Shown: positions 31,201 through 42,800, numbered from the stretch's first letter. The stretch is DNA of 64,000 bases from Breviolum minutum Mf 1.05b.01 (GCA_000507305.1 DF241815.1:1-64000); one strand, 5' to 3'. The notes: generated from the sequence alone by a model not told the origin. Program-made: numbers and translations.

Positions 31201-31713
31201 CACTTCATCTTTTCTACCTTTCCCCCCAAAGAGAGGGCCACTCCGCCCTCTCGATTTTTGGAGCTAGGTTTGTTGTTGGGAAATTGGAGGTCACCCTTCC
31301 TTGCCCTGGATTGCTTGCCCGCCTGGAAGAATCCTGGAAGAAATTCACCTGAAACCATAGGAAGCGCTGTGTGTGTGTGTGTTGTTTTTTTTCGGGATTT
31401 TTCTTCAACACGTTTAAACAGTGGGATGTGGACTTGTGGGCTCGGTGATTTTGGAAAGCTGACAGAATTCGATCATATTTCAAACACCTAGAAGTGGTGT
31501 AGAATGGCAACATTGTCCACTGACTTCATGTGGGAGGAAGGGTAGCTCAGACAAGAAAGTGCAGAGCTTCGTTCATGGCCCCATGCGTGGTCACGGCATT
31601 CATGAGAGCCAATAGCCACAGGAGACATGGACCATCAATTTTTACGCATTGGAAATAAGACATCTCAGCAAAAACTGGATTCTCATAATGGCATGGAATG
31701 AACTCCATATTAT

Positions 31714-31811
31714 CTAGTTGGTGGTTTCAACCCATCTGAAAAATATAGTCAAAATGGGAATCTTCCCCAAATAGGGTTGAACATAAAAAAATATTTGAAA
31801 CCACCACCCAG
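31714..31811. repeat. Family A MITE-like element, copy 8
   Basis: Begins CTAGTTGGTGGTTTCAAC and ends TTTGAAACCACCACCCAG. The core GGAATCTTCCCCAAATAGGG is intact. Confidence 0.85.
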
Positions 31812-32160
31812 CTATGGATTATTATGTTTTGTATACAACACGAACCCTGAAACAATCAGCCGAGTGCTCGCCCCTGAAATTTGATGCGACTGGAAGACGA
31901 TCCAAGGCTTCCGAAGTTGGGGATGGCAAATCTTCAGTTAAGCGAACTGTTCGTTTCAGGGAAAGTAGTCCCTAGAACATAGGCCCTACCAGTTATAAGT
32001 AGGTTTATAAGTTGTAACCCACATATAGGCGGGTTATAACCCTAGTAGTAGTTTCCATTTTTTTTGGGGCCATTTATAGGGGCCCCCATAACTCCATTAA
32101 AAAAAAACACATCTTATAACAATATGATACTACGTCGACTATAATTGACTATACATACAT

Positions 32161-32261
32161 CTGGTTGGTGGTTTCAACCCATCTGAAAAAATATAAGTCA
32201 AAATGGACAACTTCCCCAAATAGGGGTGAAAATAAAACATATTTGAGTTGCCACCACCTAG
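32161..32261. repeat. Family A MITE-like element, copy 9
   Basis: Begins CTGGTTGGTGGTTTCAAC and ends TTTGAGTTGCCACCACCTAG. The core CTTCCCCAAATAGGGGTG is intact. Confidence 0.85.
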
Positions 32262-32856
32262 CTATATAGGCGGGGGGGGCCCATCTTGTAAGAAAATTTG
32301 TTCGCCTGATTTTTGCAAAAAAAAACACCGGATTGTCTCGCCTTTGTGATCTACCTCTGCCATGAAACATGCAGCTGCAGCCACACCCCTGGCGAGTCCG
32401 AAAGGGAAGTTCCCGCCCTTTCGTGATGCCTGTTGGTATCTTGGGATGATCCTTGAGGCAAGCTATGCTTCAAGATGAGGGGTATAACCCACCTACACCT
32501 CCATCTGGGTGAATCGAACATATTTCACCATATTTCAACCACCCGAAAAAAAAAAACTGAAAGAAAACTGGAAGTATTTCGGGCAGGATTTTTTCTACTA
32601 TTAATACATATTTCCGAAATCCGGAAATTACATGGCGTATCATGGCGTCACGACATCGGTCATGGTTTTCACCTAGATCCAGGTATCCTTGGGATGCTCC
32701 CCTTTGCCTTTATGCAGGAGTTCCACCAGGATTCTTACATATTTAGTAAGGGATGTAAGGAATCCCTATCAAAAGCCTTTATTTGCCACGATTGCATCAT
32801 GGGAGGAGGAACATCTCAACATAAACCTGATCATATAGCTCATACTTTACCAGACA

Positions 32857-32976
32857 TCCGGCTAACTAGTTGAGGTTGGCAATCAAATCCCATTAGATTT
32901 GCAGGGTTTTATACATCCAAACGGTGGTTGTTTATGGTTGTTTATGGTTGTTTGGGATTTTTTCCATCCACAGTAC
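32857..32976. repeat. Degenerate family E-like element
   Basis: Contains GGGTTTTATACATCC and a right end GGGATTTTTTCCATCCACAG. An internal TGTTTATGGT unit is repeated three times. The left end is decayed. Confidence 0.4.
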
Positions 32977-33681
32977 TTTGGAAACATGGATTTTAGCCTT
33001 GCATTATGATAATGAAATGGTGGAAGTCTTTCATCTTCTATCAACCCTGAATGAGGTAACAACCAAAATCCCAAAGAAATGGGTCATTTTTTTGGATTTA
33101 GGGCGAGTCCCTCCCAAATGGTGAGACATTCCCAAATATCCAAAGAATTTCCAACACAAAAACCCATGTATTCACACAAAGTGGAATGGCGCCCAAGTCA
33201 ATTATATCAACATTCATGATTTATGCAAGCAAATTAAAAACGATTCGATTCTATCTTAATAATGCTGTTGATGTACATTACTCCATCTGTTTTCTTGACG
33301 CTAGGAGAGTCCCTTGTGGCGGCCACGATGCCATTGAGACCAGCCAAGCTATGATCAAGTTGGATCCTTTCTTACAAGTACCGTCAATTTCACCGTATCC
33401 TATTCACAACTACTCATTTCAGATACCTAGAAGAAATGACTAAATTCCCTACTTCACCATTTTGATTGTGATGGATCATCCTGGATCCATCCACCGTCTT
33501 CCCCGAGTGAACAAAACTCCCATCCACTAACTCCCATCAAACGTGGGTAACAAAATCCGGCTAACTCCTTCCTGGTGAATGGGTGGATTCAGCAATTTTA
33601 AGATGCCAGGTATTCCCTCTCCGGAATTGCCATGTACTGTGGGCAGTACTAAAAAAACAAAAACGAAAAATGAACGGCTGG

Positions 33682-33779
33682 CACCTCTAAAAATGGTACA
33701 CCCCCCATTTAGAAAGGAAAATGATCTGAACCAAACAAACCTCCATTTTTGGGTTCCATGTTAATCTTCCAGGGTGTAT
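33682..33779. repeat. Family C element with rearranged left arm
   Basis: The right arm GGTTCCATGTTAATCTTCCA followed by GGGTGTA is intact. The left has TACACCCCCCATTTAGAAAG, a deletion of the usual CTGAAGATTAACATGGAACC. Confidence 0.6.
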
Positions 33780-33910
33780 ATCCTTGTCCAAACCTTTTTT
33801 TTTTGTATCCATGTTAGAAATAAATTCACAGGAAGATCTCCTCAACAAAAAACAATCTGACACTTGAAATCCCTCACTTTCGATTGATATGGTAAATCAT
33901 GTGGATTTAT

Positions 33911-34014
33911 CTAGTGGGTGGTTGAACCAACCCTTTTGAGAAATATGCTCGTCACATTGGAAATCTTCCCCCAATTTTCGAGGTGACAATCAAACATATT
34001 TGAAACCACCACCT
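33911..34014. repeat. Family A MITE-like element, copy 10
   Basis: Begins CTAGTGGGTGGTTGAACC and ends TTTGAAACCACCACCTA. It has GCTCGTCACATTGG in place of AGTCAAAATGG, a subfamily shared with the copy at 38081. Confidence 0.78.
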
Positions 34015-34615
34015 ATTAATAGGGAATCCTTATAATGGGTATATAAACCCCTACTATTGGATTGATGAGTTTTTTCCCTATGGAAATAATGGCAGTTTCG
34101 ACCCGATTGCACAGGTGGATTTATATGGCCAAATTATAATATTTCACCAACCTAGATTTCCGTGAAATAAGACCATTTCTTGGGGTGTTCCCTTACTACC
34201 CTGCCATTTGGTGAGGTCGTGTGAGGTCGCTAAAGGCGCCTTAAACTCAATGTGTCACGATCACTGCGAATCTGGCTGAACATCTTCCGGTACCTCCGGA
34301 AAAACGGGTGAAGGAACCGTTTCAGAGGCCCCAAAAATTGCAGGGATAGGGGGTGATCAAAAGTGAAATGTTTCAGATTTGTTGGGTGAAGGTTCTTGGT
34401 ATTTTCTTGAATTGAGTCATGTCATATAGTCATACTTGATAATGCAAGATGTTTCAACACACACACACGCAAATTTTCCACAATGCAAGGATGAAGAATG
34501 CACATCTTCCAACTTCTATGTCCTAAACATGCTTCCAAATGAGTGCATCCTGCTATAAAGGCTCGTTCAACATTTCAACTCACTCAGCGCTTTCAGTTTG
34601 TTTTTTACGCACAGT

Positions 34616-35800
34616 CTATTGCTGTTCACAAGCTGCGCCAACCAGTTCCGGTTGCGGCCCTTGACCCCATGCAGCTCGCATGGTGCCAGCTGCAGTGGTT
34701 TCCATCTCATTTAAATGTGACAGTCTCATTCCACAAGCTTGCTCAAATGGCCTGATCCGTTGCTCTTCAAGAAGTTGTGTGGCCAACGCACCCGGACCTA
34801 GCATACCTGTTTCGTTCAGAATCTGGGTTAAAAGAACATGGCCTTGGGTGCATGAAGAATAGTTGGAAGAGATGTTCATCTGATGCCGCAGGCGATAAAT
34901 GGATTCCACCAAATGTTTTGCATCAAAATTGACGTTGTTTAACTTGGCGGACCACAATAGAAAATGTAACGGGGCAGCTGTGCAAGGGATCTCATAGCAC
35001 TTTTGATATCGTTTGTCTTGGCCTTTCACCAAAACAAATCGTTTTCCTGGTGTACGCATGTCAAATTGAGCCCCAGATAAATCCAGGATCATTCGCTTTC
35101 TTTGATCATGGGGGGAGGCTCCAAAAACTGGAAATTCCAACCACAGGTGATTTCGAGCACCGTTGTGTACTTGCCGGCTGTGTTGCCAGTAAACTTCCCC
35201 AAAATCGTTCATGAGGTGCATACGTCGATATGGATGGGTCACAAAACCCACACACAAGAACATACCTGCAAGGTCTTTGCCACGAAAGGTAGGAAGTTGT
35301 GTCTCAGCCATTCCATTGATGAGATCTACAAATGTGTATGTCAGTTCTGAACATCTACCACTCAAGGACATCTTATAAAAGAGTCGTTCAGACTGGGAAA
35401 GTTCAAGGTCACACCAAGTAGGCGGCAACAAGTGTTTTTCAGACCCACTGGCTGGGTAAAGTTCTTCAGTCCCATTATCCATCTTGAATTTGGACAATTT
35501 CCGAATAACTGGGTAACTTCGTGGACCCTCCACAAAATCCTGTAGCACCATGCCTGCAAGACTTTCAAGATCAATGTTTTGTTGAACCTCGAGTGAGGGA
35601 AGTGGATGATGGAAAGTGACAGGCCTAAGATTGTCAGGTTTCAAGCTCACTGGTTCATCTTGTCCTTCGATTTGAATTGCCCACCGTTCACTAAGAAGTT
35701 GAACGACAGAAGCAATTCGGCCATTCCACTCCGGGCGAGACTGTAGGGAATGTACTTCAACAAAGGAACCGGCAGCAAGTTCAAGGTATGCTTTTGGCAT
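34616..35800 (-). CDS. Protein with N-terminal SH3/KOW-like domain, otherwise unrecognised
   Basis: 394 codons from ATG 35800 (MPKAYLELAAG). The frame is open further upstream to about 35865 (QEGLSLKK), so the true start may be in an earlier exon, with CAG|GAAGGG near 35838 as a possible acceptor. Residues about 10-60 form a small barrel-like domain: SFVEVHSLQSRPEWNGRIAS, then a WAIQIEG strand and a VSLKPDNLRPV end. This pattern recurs in dinoflagellate proteins I remember. The remaining about 330 residues are globular, with a Trp/His-rich centre (HNGARNHLWLEFPVFG) and no motif I can name. The reading frame is long and uninterrupted in an AT-rich setting, which strongly supports a real gene, probably its last exon. 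A frame-broken second copy of the barrel domain lies upstream at 36463-36696. Confidence 0.72.
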   Translation of the reverse strand: MPKAYLELAAGSFVEVHSLQSRPEWNGRIASVVQLLSERWAIQIEGQDEPVSLKPDNLRPVTFHHPLPSLEVQQNIDLESLAGMVLQDFVEGPRSYPVIRKLSKFKMDNGTEELYPASGSEKHLLPPTWCDLELSQSERLFYKMSLSGRCSELTYTFVDLINGMAETQLPTFRGKDLAGMFLCVGFVTHPYRRMHLMNDFGEVYWQHSRQVHNGARNHLWLEFPVFGASPHDQRKRMILDLSGAQFDMRTPGKRFVLVKGQDKRYQKCYEIPCTAAPLHFLLWSAKLNNVNFDAKHLVESIYRLRHQMNISSNYSSCTQGHVLLTQILNETGMLGPGALATQLLEEQRIRPFEQACGMRLSHLNEMETTAAGTMRAAWGQGPQPELVGAACEQQ

Positions 35801-36126
35801 CAATAACTTCAAGTTCGACTTCTTTAGACTCAGCCCTTCCTGGGTTGTTTCTTGCAGAACGAATGGGTTCCAACAAAAAAGGCCTTGGTTTTTCTATTGG
35901 GGTCCTTCCGGCTGGTTTCATGGTGGAAACATGTCTCAATTCTCACCAAGCAAAAAATCCAAACATGGACATCCCAAGTTTCATCATATTCATATATCTG
36001 TATATATAGAATTCTTGAACAGTACAAAACCGACATTCCCCGACTGAACCAATTTCATTGTTCAGATATTACAAATACCATCAAATATACAGTATAATAT
36101 TATATATGCAAATATACCAAAAAATA

Positions 36127-36231
36127 ACTCTCCCTAAAACTAATATAGCCCCTGAACATAGATCATCGCAAAAGGAAAGTAGTATTCCAATCATCCATTT
36201 TCAGGGGGCTATGTTAGTTTCAGGGAGGGTA
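36127..36231. repeat. Family D inverted-repeat element, copy 1
   Basis: The left arm CTCTCCCTAAAACTAATATA, with GCCCCTGAA, pairs with TTCAGGGGGCTATGTTAGTT, with TCAGGGAGGGTA. Confidence 0.85.
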
Positions 36232-36462
36232 CCAGTAGAATCCTCCTAAGGCCATGGCTGGAAAAACTGATGGTTGGAAAAACTGACATGTATCTGACAT
36301 AATACCTGGGTCCTGAACTGCATGGTTTTGAACCATTGACTAACCCTCCCCTGTTAGTCCATGTAACTCATGTAACCCACCCCGTGACATACAACTACCC
36401 TTGATTTAAAAAAATCCAGTCAATGTTCTGGGTGAAGAAAACATTGGCAATCTGATAGAAAA

Positions 36463-36696
36463 ACGCCTAAGGTTCAGATCCTTCCATCACGGTTACCCAT
36501 CGATCTTCAGCCAAAGCTTGGGTCGTTCAGTGCCACATTTTCCGTTAAGTTCTGGTCGTTTTGACAAGTCACAGAGTTTCACTTGAGCACCTTTCACAAA
36601 TACAGTTGAAACAAGGTCATCATCGGAGACGAGCTCAGTCATGTAGTATCCAACAAGTTTCACCTTGTGCCAAACACTACGGATCCATATAGCCAT
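36463..36696 (-). pseudogene. Frame-broken SH3/KOW-like domain (upstream exon or decayed duplicate)
   Basis: From ATG 36696 the minus strand reads a stretch ending VKGAQVKLCDLSKRPELNGK and then C, G, T, which is the first half of the same domain as at 35.7 kb. After that the frame runs to a stop at 36493. The expected second half (AEDRWVTVMEGSEP) is present at once in another frame down to about 36463. A small indel near 36525-36535 would explain this. It could be a decayed upstream exon of the 34616-35800 gene or a separate fragment. Confidence 0.5.
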
Positions 36697-37040
36697 CGTG
36701 GCAAGACAACAAGATTACCAAAGGGTATTTCCTTTCGAAAATTCCATTCTTTTGTAAGATACCTGGGAAAATATGTTTTCGAAGTGCGTGTTTCGAATTG
36801 TATGATGATCATGGGGGAGTCCCACAGGAATCCAAAAAAATAGGGGCTGAAAAAACAGGCTCAACCACCAACCTCAGACACGCAAAAATCACCCTTTTTA
36901 GATGGCAACGGACCAGCTCACAATATTTCAGTTGAGATAAATCGGGCAAATGTTTATTTAGCCACCCATTAAGAGTTCAGAATCGTTGTCAGTCAGAGCA
37001 AATACTGATTCGGTGCTTCAGGAGACCGTGGAGACAACAA

Positions 37041-37143
37041 CCGGTTGGTGGTTAAACCAACCCTTTTGAAAAATATAAGTCGAAATGGGAATCTTCCCCA
37101 AGTAGGGGTGAAAATCAAAATTATTTGAAACCACCACCTATAG
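37041..37143. repeat. Family A MITE-like element, copy 11
   Basis: Begins CCGGTTGGTGGTTAAACC and ends TTTGAAACCACCACCTATAG. The core GGGAATCTTCCCCAAGTAGG is intact. Confidence 0.82.
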
Positions 37144-37569
37144 TTATTGCTGGGAAGATTAAGGTTGTAATTCCCGCAAATGCCCCAAATTCAAACACCT
37201 GCCTGGGGAAATAAAAAAGTTGCAATCTCATTTGCAACAGGCCCCTACGTCTTCGTCCTCAAAAATCTCCTTTTTGCACACGTTTCTCATAGGGGAAACT
37301 ACCCCAACAGAGATGACGCACTGCCATGATGAATTCCAATTGCCCCTAGTGGTTATGCAGTACAAATGGTACATCTATGCAACCAATTTCAAACAGGCTT
37401 AATTTGGTCTTCCGGTCTTCCCTTATAGGGAACCATAGCTCATATATCCCGTGTCTACATAAAATAGATGCATCATACATGATATTATGTACCGTATATA
37501 TACACACACACACCATGATTAAACAAAATAACATGAAACTAATTCCTCCCCCTTCAGAAACTAGGGCAC

Positions 37570-37922
37570 ACATCTTCCACTTCTCCACCAGGTGGCATGA
37601 TAGGGGACAAAGCAGCCCCAATCTCAGCCAATGTGGTGGCTGGATAGTCATACCTCCACAATGGCGAACGAGAAAAATGATGGGTGTTTCTTGGAATTGA
37701 TGTGAAGGAATGTAGTTCACAATAAGCAGGCAGCCTTGTTGCATGGTGGGTGATACGTCATTGTGGGAATATTGCTTGGAAACAAAAACAATTGAATTGA
37801 GGACTTCCAAACGGGTTCCTTATGTTTGGCTTGAAGGGGATTGAGGATCCGCTCATCATGGCCATAGCCATGCTGAAAGATAGGAATGTAGGCGATTCCA
37901 GTAATATGTTCAAAGGCAAATC
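37570..37922 (-). CDS. Two exons of an unrecognised gene with a 38-nt intron
   Basis: Read on the minus strand, a good acceptor TGTTGTTTTCAG|GA precedes exon 1 (37813-37922), which encodes FAFEHITGIAYIPIFQHGYG and then HDERILNPLQAKHKEP. Its frame then fails. The adjoining frame resumes after a T-rich acceptor TTTTTGTTTCCAAG|CAA at 37774 with QYSHNDVSPTMQQGCLLIVN and IPSHQFQETPIIFLVRHCGG. Removing 37775-37812 (GTTTGG...CCAAG, 38 nt) joins the two in phase. The end near 37570 is uncertain because the frame stays open to 37346. Codon usage looks like protein, but no family is recognised. The alternative explanation is a frameshift mutation without an intron. Confidence 0.42.
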
Positions 37923-38080
37923 CTGAAAACAACAGTGGCAATAAATGTTATGCCTAGACCCACCTGAATTTCAGTCAAAAATCTAGGAAATGATGGTTGA
38001 GTTATGCCAAGTTGGAATCATCTAGCTGTTGAGATACCTGATATGTCTGGAAATATCCTCGCATTTCTGGGAGTCATCTT

Positions 38081-38187
38081 CCAGTTGGTGGTTGAACCAA
38101 CCCCTTTGAAATATATGCTCGTGAAAATGGGAATCTTCCCCAAGGATCCGGGGTGAAAATTAAAATTCTTGGAGTTGCCACCACCGC
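38081..38187. repeat. Family A MITE-like element, copy 12
   Basis: Begins CCAGTTGGTGGTTGAACC and ends CTTGGAGTTGCCACCACC. It has the GCTCGTGAAAATGGG variant. Confidence 0.72.
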
Positions 38188-38199
38188 GACTTTGATTCA

Positions 38200-39440
38200 T
38201 TACCCTGAGGTCTATTTTTTGCTCTCAAAGTTTACTACCATTTTTTTTCTTGGGACCGGTGGAAGTGGTGAAGTGGTGAACCTTGTGTACTTAAGAACTG
38301 GGAATTTCAATCCGTTCAAGTTCATGACTGGCAAAAGAGTTTTTTTGAATGAATATGATATAAATATGTAACTTTTGACACTCTGCAGTTGCTGTAGCAT
38401 ATTGCTACTTGGTCTGAGGTCCATGTGAGTGAAAAAGCGGCAACCACTATGTATGTAACATGCGGTAACGGGAACATGTATGTGTGCATATACACTCTAG
38501 GTGCGTTTTATAAGCAATTTGTGTCTTCCATGTTGGAGACAAGACCTTTGTAAGGAAATTCTATGACCAATCACTTCGAGAAGACAGTCATCTCACCATC
38601 TCAGGTGGTCACCAATGCTCAGCCACATGAGCCATGATCACCTGGAAGGGGAAGCAACGGAGCAATGACAAGGCCCAAAGAAAGAGCTAGGATTGAGTTA
38701 GATCAGATCTGCAAGAGAAACGCTTTATACGTCTATCTGCAAATATATGCGTACCGAAAGATTTTACTGGATAATAATATTGGAGCCATAGACTTTCTCT
38801 CTATCAAAATATATGTACATCTAGATGGATGCGTGAATACACGCTGATGCTTTCTGTGGGTGTGTATATTCATGTCATGCATAGTTACGTTCCTGAGAAT
38901 TAATGGCTGGAACTGGAACCTCACAGTCACATCCATGGAGAAACAAATCACCTTTTCAAAATCTCCAGCTCTTAACTTTCAATCTTTTATGTTGACAACT
39001 TAGGTTGATCTTTTGAAGCTATATTTTTCTGCCACCAAAACCCCCCCATGAGATTTTTCTACCGTTCTTTTAACAAATGGTTTGGGGATCGGATGTTTCC
39101 TGCACCTCCATGATGAAAAATTCGAGGATCCCAGGCTTTGATACTTTTTGTAGCGCCAAATGGATCTAGAACGCATTATTGAATTATGTAATAAATTGAA
39201 TAGTTTTAATGTTAATATTAATATTGTTTAGATTTGTATTTTTGATTACTATGTTACATTTGAAAGAAATACCATACCCTAAGAATCATTAGGCCCTCCA
39301 ATGGAGGGGTTTGACTCTGTATTAGCAGGCTTCTGACCAGGAGCTTTGAGATCGTGTAGGGTATATAATATAATCTAATCTTTTTTGTGTATCAATAATA
39401 TGAAGAATCTCTATTCACCACCAAATTGCTAAATGGATGC
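38200..39440. other. Spacer, nothing recognised
   Basis: AT-rich with only short open frames. No named repeats. Confidence 0.4.
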
Positions 39441-39453
39441 AGGAATCCATATA

Positions 39454-39563
39454 TACTGTTGGTGGAAGAAATCCGGCCAACCTAGGACGTATAAAACCCT
39501 GTAAATAATGAGATAAACTACCAACCTCAACTGGTGAATCCCGGATTTCTTCCATCAACCGTA
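39454..39563. repeat. Family E inverted-repeat element, copy 2 (variant)
   Basis: TACTGTTGGTGGAAGAAATC on the left and GGATTTCTTCCATCAACCGT on the right. CACC/GGTG inside is replaced by GGCCAACC / GGTGAATCCC. Confidence 0.75.
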
Positions 39564-39574
39564 TCTGTGGTTAA

Positions 39575-39692
39575 CTGATGATGGAAAACATCCACCGGAC
39601 CCAACCTGATAATAGGAGCCGCCGATCCCATCTATTGACAGCACTCTTCTACCTTATAAATGGTGAAGAGTTTCTTCCACCCACCGTAATTT
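39575..39692. repeat. Degenerate family E-like element
   Basis: AACTGATGATGGAAAACATC on the left and AGTTTCTTCCACCCACCGTA on the right. The centre is scrambled. It lies directly after another family E copy. Confidence 0.4.
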
Positions 39693-39828
39693 GTGACATA
39701 CCAAATTCAAAAAAAAAAGTTTACGGAAGAAACACCTGTTTCAATGGCAACGCGAATGTGTTCTACCCCATCTGAAGGAAAGGATCGGGAATCTGGGAGT
39801 CAACATCTGTTTGAAGTTTTTGGGAATT

Positions 39829-39949
39829 ACAGTCCCTAAAACTAACAGCAAAAGCACTTGAAAATAGGCCTAAACGTCCCAAAAGGATACGATCAAGTCT
39901 CCCAACCATCCATTTGCAGGTGCTTTTGATGTTAGTTTCAGGGAGGGTA
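39829..39949. repeat. Family D element, copy 2 (expanded)
   Basis: CAGTCCCTAAAACTAACAGC on the left and GATGTTAGTTTCAGGGAGGG followed by TA on the right. The inner pair is AAAAGCACTTGAAAATAGG / CATTTGCAGGTGCTTTT. Confidence 0.75.
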
Positions 39950-40177
39950 ATATTTTAAAACAAATATCTATGTTCAGTATCAAACCTTACAGTACCTGTT
40001 TGGGAAAAGCACCAACTTGATCATCACTAGCCAGGATATCTCGTTGTCAACTTCTGCACTGCTATATAAATTCTTCCAAACCCCAACAAAACTCTCATGA
40101 AACCAGCCGGATTTTTTGAAACATCCTAAACATCCAAACAAACCAAGGCTTCTGGGATATATATACTCCCTGAAGCC

Positions 40178-40396
40178 AACTGTTGATGGTTCAGAAATCC
40201 GGCGATCACCAGTTCTTATGGTAAATATATCCCAGTACTTACACTCCCTGAAACTAACATAGCCCGTGAAAATGGGCCATCCCAAAAGGAAATTCATCTT
40301 CCAACCATTGATTTTCAGGGGCTATGTTAGTTTCAGGGAGGGTACAAGGTTTTTTTCATTCCGGGTGGTTGTTTGGGATTTTGAACCATCAACACG
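40178..40396. repeat. Family E element split by a family D insertion
   Basis: The family E left half (ACTGTTGATGGTTCAGAAAT ... TTATGGTAAATATATCCC) ends near 40238. A complete family D copy follows, then a family E right half (GGGATTTTGAACCATCAACA). Confidence 0.65.
40241..40345. repeat. Family D inverted-repeat element, copy 3 (nested in E)
   Basis: ACACTCCCTGAAACTAACAT on the left. GGGGCTATGTTAGTTTCAGG and GAGGGTA on the right. Confidence 0.88.
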
Positions 40397-40398
40397 AT

Positions 40399-40491
40399 CC
40401 CCCAATTGAAAAAAATATGCAAATAGTCATATCAGATGATTTCCTCAATTTTTGGGGTAAAAATAAAACATGTTTGAAACCGCCGCCTAAG
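40399..40491. repeat. Family A element lacking its left terminus
   Basis: From CCCAATTGAAAAAAATATGC to ACATGTTTGAAACCGCCGCC followed by TA. The left TIR is missing where it meets the family E/D compound. Confidence 0.55.
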
Positions 40492-40547
40492 TATAGTACA
40501 GCCTATTGGAAAGATGACTACCCATCACTCCCCCTTACTAAATCACT

Positions 40548-40710
40548 TTTGAATTTCATGGGATCCGGTGTACTCAACTGGTGGCTTGCTTGCCTCAAAG
40601 AGCCGCACATCGTGCACCTGGCAATCAGAAGCAATGAGGCGTTGAAGAAAACTAAACGACTTCCATCATATCTCATGTCCAGTGTTTTTGAGTCAATGCT
40701 AGGATTATGA
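40548..40710 (+). CDS. Possible terminal exon
   Basis: An open stretch with protein-like codons (GSGVLNWWLACLKEPHIVHL, AIRSNEALKKTKRLPSYLMS) ends at TGA 40708-40710. The splice acceptor is unclear and no family is recognised. It could be chance. Confidence 0.25.
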
Positions 40711-40759
40711 AGGGGATCCTCAGTTTGGAGATTGTAAAAAATATTTACCTGGAACCCCA

Positions 40760-42240
40760 AGGAGACCTCTGTTGTGGAAGGTCAACCCGCCAAAACAAGG
40801 CCCTTTTCAATCAAAACAATGGTCATTTGGGTTCCAGGCACGTATATATACATATATATATATGTATATATCATATATCAAAAATATAAGTACATATAGC
40901 ATATGTATCGATATTTTTGATTGAATTTTAGTAACCCTTCAGCAAAGTGGATTTAACTGGAATAACCGATATTGATATTGCCTCAAAACAAATTCTCCAA
41001 TTTTAGGGAGTCCCATTCTCAGCTTGCCAAGATGGAGGATCCCCGGGGGAAGTAGTGAACCCAGTCATATCAAAAAATGGCCGAAGTGGTCCGGTTATTA
41101 GAGGGAGGCTTCCCTTTTCTTGGTAGAAATGTATCCACATGTATCCACTTCCTGGGTTACTCACCCCTAATTATATGAATAGCAACGGGGTTCTTTCCTT
41201 AATCCAGGATTTAGATATGGGATCGGGAACATCCTCTGTAGATAGATGGATTGTACTGTTTTTTTTTTGGGGCGGGGGGGGAGGCCGGTGAATTCCGATG
41301 ATCGGCTTTAGTATTCCTTACAGTTCATAGATATTTTATATTACTTTGGGGGTTCACTCAAAATGTGTTGCTAAACACAAATCCACCTTCTATGAAATTC
41401 TGGGTAAACCATAGGCCTTCACAAAAAACACTTCATCAACGTAGGCATTTGGGGGGGGTCAAAATCACTTTTGGAACCGGCATACCTGACTCAGGGAAAC
41501 ATCCATGCCCAACCAAGGGGCCTTGAGACGTGCCATGGACTGACACAACTTGGCTAAGGAAGGCCTTGGGAAGTAAGGTGGTAGGTAGCACAGTAGCATA
41601 TAACCACCCCCCCAGTGTTGCTGCAATAATCTCTACCGCTTAGTTGACCCAGGTAATAAAAGATTGCCTCTTAAACACTTATATGCTACCCTACCTATTG
41701 GCAAAAGGCCAAACCTTTCGCGGGTGCAAGGTTCGCCAACAAAAAATCCGGTCCTCTCGTTTTCCATGATGACATCATGCCACTTTGGTGATATTTTTGG
41801 TGAAATTGGGCAATATAGTTGATACTACTTTCTGAATCTTTAAACTGGTGACTACTGTAACCATTGAAAAACAAAATATACAATCACTATAGGGGATATT
41901 CACCATATAAAATCTATATTTTCAAATAAATATACAGATATACTTGTAAATCCAAATGAATATCCACATGCACCTGCACCAATAACCACTATTTATAATA
42001 TGTAAAAAATCATAAACACACATATATATATATATATTTAAACATATATGTACAAGTATCTAAATATATAAACATAAATGGGTAAATATGTACATTTGCT
42101 TGATTTTATTTTAGGGAAATGCGTAGGTAAATATACCTTTCGTCTAATGGATGTAGGGTAGGATTCCATGACTCTTCACCACCACCATTTGGGGTGACTA
42201 CTCGGCTGGTTTGGTCGTGAACGACGTTTTTGACCACGGA
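40760..42240. other. Spacer with TA-rich tracts
   Basis: TA-rich runs lie at 40840-40880 and 42010-42075. A decayed family B element may lie at 42078-42160 (GGTAAATATGTACATTTGC ... GCGTAGGTAAATATACC). Nothing else is recognised. Confidence 0.4.
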
Positions 42241-42269
42241 TACATGGAAATCGGAAATGGAAAGATCAG

Positions 42270-42800
42270 AATCATCATCATCAAAATGATAACAATAGTA
42301 ATGATCATCATCATCATCATCATCATCCTGCTGATCACCATCCTCATCATGTTCTCATCCAAAAAAAAAACATCATGATAATCATGATGATTTTCATCAT
42401 AATCATCATCATCATCATCAGCATCATCCTAAACAAAAGCATCTTCATCATCATTGTCATCATCATCATCATCATCATCATCAACCATCATCCGCAAAAT
42501 TGAAACAACAATAAACAATTCAACAATAAAGACAGCAACAATCATTATCATCATCCTCATTGTCATTGTCGCCATCAGCATGAAAATAAACATAATTATA
42601 CTGATAATACTACTGTTGATAATGATGAAAACAACGATAATCATCATCTTTGTCCTGATCCTCCTCCTCCTCCTCCTTATCCTCCTCCTCCTCCTCGTTA
42701 TCATCATCATGATCATCATCATCATCATCCTCATAATGATAAGAATCATCATCATCCACATCCTCATCATCCTCATAACCAAAAAAAATGACATGGTAAT
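42270..42800. repeat. Long imperfect (ATC)n / (TCC)n trinucleotide region
   Basis: About 530 bases dominated by CAT/ATC with TCC and AAT runs. Long open frames on both strands (poly-Ser, poly-Ile or poly-Asp/Met) are by-products of the repeat and are not genes. Confidence 0.9.

Noticed and set aside
31550..31640. Minus-strand stretch LWLLALMNAVTTHGAMNEAL ending in a stop
   Set aside because: Possible terminal exon, but too short and without a clear acceptor.
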